This document shows positions 63,858-64,000 of a stretch of 64,000 bases of DNA, in pieces. Made by a program: the position numbers and the translations under genes. Origin of the DNA: Candidatus Methylopumilus planktonicus (GTDB taxonomy: Bacteria; Pseudomonadota; Gammaproteobacteria; Burkholderiales; Methylophilaceae); the NCBI RefSeq assembly GCF_000981505.1, contig NZ_LN827929.1:124001-188000 (forward strand). Reading direction: 5' to 3'. Every line of letters starts with the position of its first letter. The first letter of the stretch is position 1. The notes beneath the pieces were generated by a model. That model saw only the letters and a list, made by a program, of their open reading frames with translations, ran no database searches and was not told the DNA's origin.

Positions 63858-64000
63858 ATGGCTATCTCTAAAGCTGAAATTTTAGATGCAGTAAGTGCAA
63901 TGACAGTTCTTGATTTGTCAGAGCTTATTAAAGATATGGAAGAAAAGTTTGGCGTTTCAGCTACTGCTGCTGCTGTTGCAGCTGCACCTGCTGCAGCTTC
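63858..64000 (+). CDS. rplL: 50S ribosomal protein L7/L12, partial
   Basis: The first 47 codons before the right edge: MAISKAEILDAVSAMTVLDL, then the N-terminal dimerisation domain and the beginning of an Ala-rich hinge. AGGAG precedes the ATG. The C-terminal factor-binding domain lies beyond the window. Confidence 0.95.
   Translation, partial: MAISKAEILDAVSAMTVLDLSELIKDMEEKFGVSATAAAVAAAPAAA

Overview
The window comes from an AT-rich, tightly packed bacterial chromosome. Gene order and content point to a betaproteobacterium with a streamlined genome, probably a freshwater or marine methylotroph-type Methylophilaceae (OM43/LD28/Methylopumilus-like). The clues are the mlaFEDCB-yadGH-ibaG-grxD-murA-hisGDCBHAFIE-hinT-tatABC-petABC-sspAB run, system-II cytochrome c biogenesis with cytochrome c4, and the thrU-tyrU-glyT-thrT-tuf tRNA operon. 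The taxon is inferred from memory of gene order; no search was possible.

Layout. Positions 1-5092 (minus strand) hold an LPS-transport/Kdo cluster ending in rpoN and a partial hpf. Positions 5183-8793 (plus) hold a CPA2 antiporter, thiO and a SOUL-family protein. Positions 8822-13520 are the only clearly accessory region: a small integrated element of about 4.5 kb inserted inside moaC. It carries a tyrosine integrase, an AlpA-like regulator, a primase-helicase replication protein and two unknown genes. A truncated copy of the moaC 3' end is stranded at the far boundary. Positions 13921-40699 are housekeeping genes: bepA, ahpCF, hda, purM, two DUF3108 paralogues, an RsmB-type methyltransferase, ampD, lptFG, pepA, holC, gcvH, pbpG, topA, ttcA, a pteridine reductase, midA, trmB, engB, cytochrome c4 and ccsBA. 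Positions 40740-58708 are the Mla phospholipid transport, ABC-2 exporter, murA, histidine, Tat and cytochrome bc1 genes. From 59156 to the end is the tRNA-tuf-tRNA(Trp)-secE-nusG-rplKAJL translation/transcription region.

Two results stand out. First, the moaC element: its integrase lies 38 bases downstream of moaC on the same strand, a 14-base duplicated core (GAAAGGGCTTCCAT) marks both junctions, and short AAGGAC repeats near both ends look like integrase arm sites. The element replaced the C-terminal third of MoaC, including catalytic Lys131, with its own version, so the present MoaC is a host/element chimera. It resembles a minimal phage satellite (PICI-like: int, alpA, primase-rep, no structural genes) and uses a coding-gene attachment site that I do not recognise as previously described. 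Second, nusG contains an exact 14-base tandem duplication that shifts the frame of its last 19 codons. By coincidence the shifted frame ends at the normal protein length, so automatic annotation could miss it. It is either an assembly/sequencing error or a striking alteration of an essential KOW domain.

The rest of the window is ordinary and compact: many 1-, 4- or 8-base start/stop overlaps, convergent genes overlapping by up to 53 bases, and few terminators.
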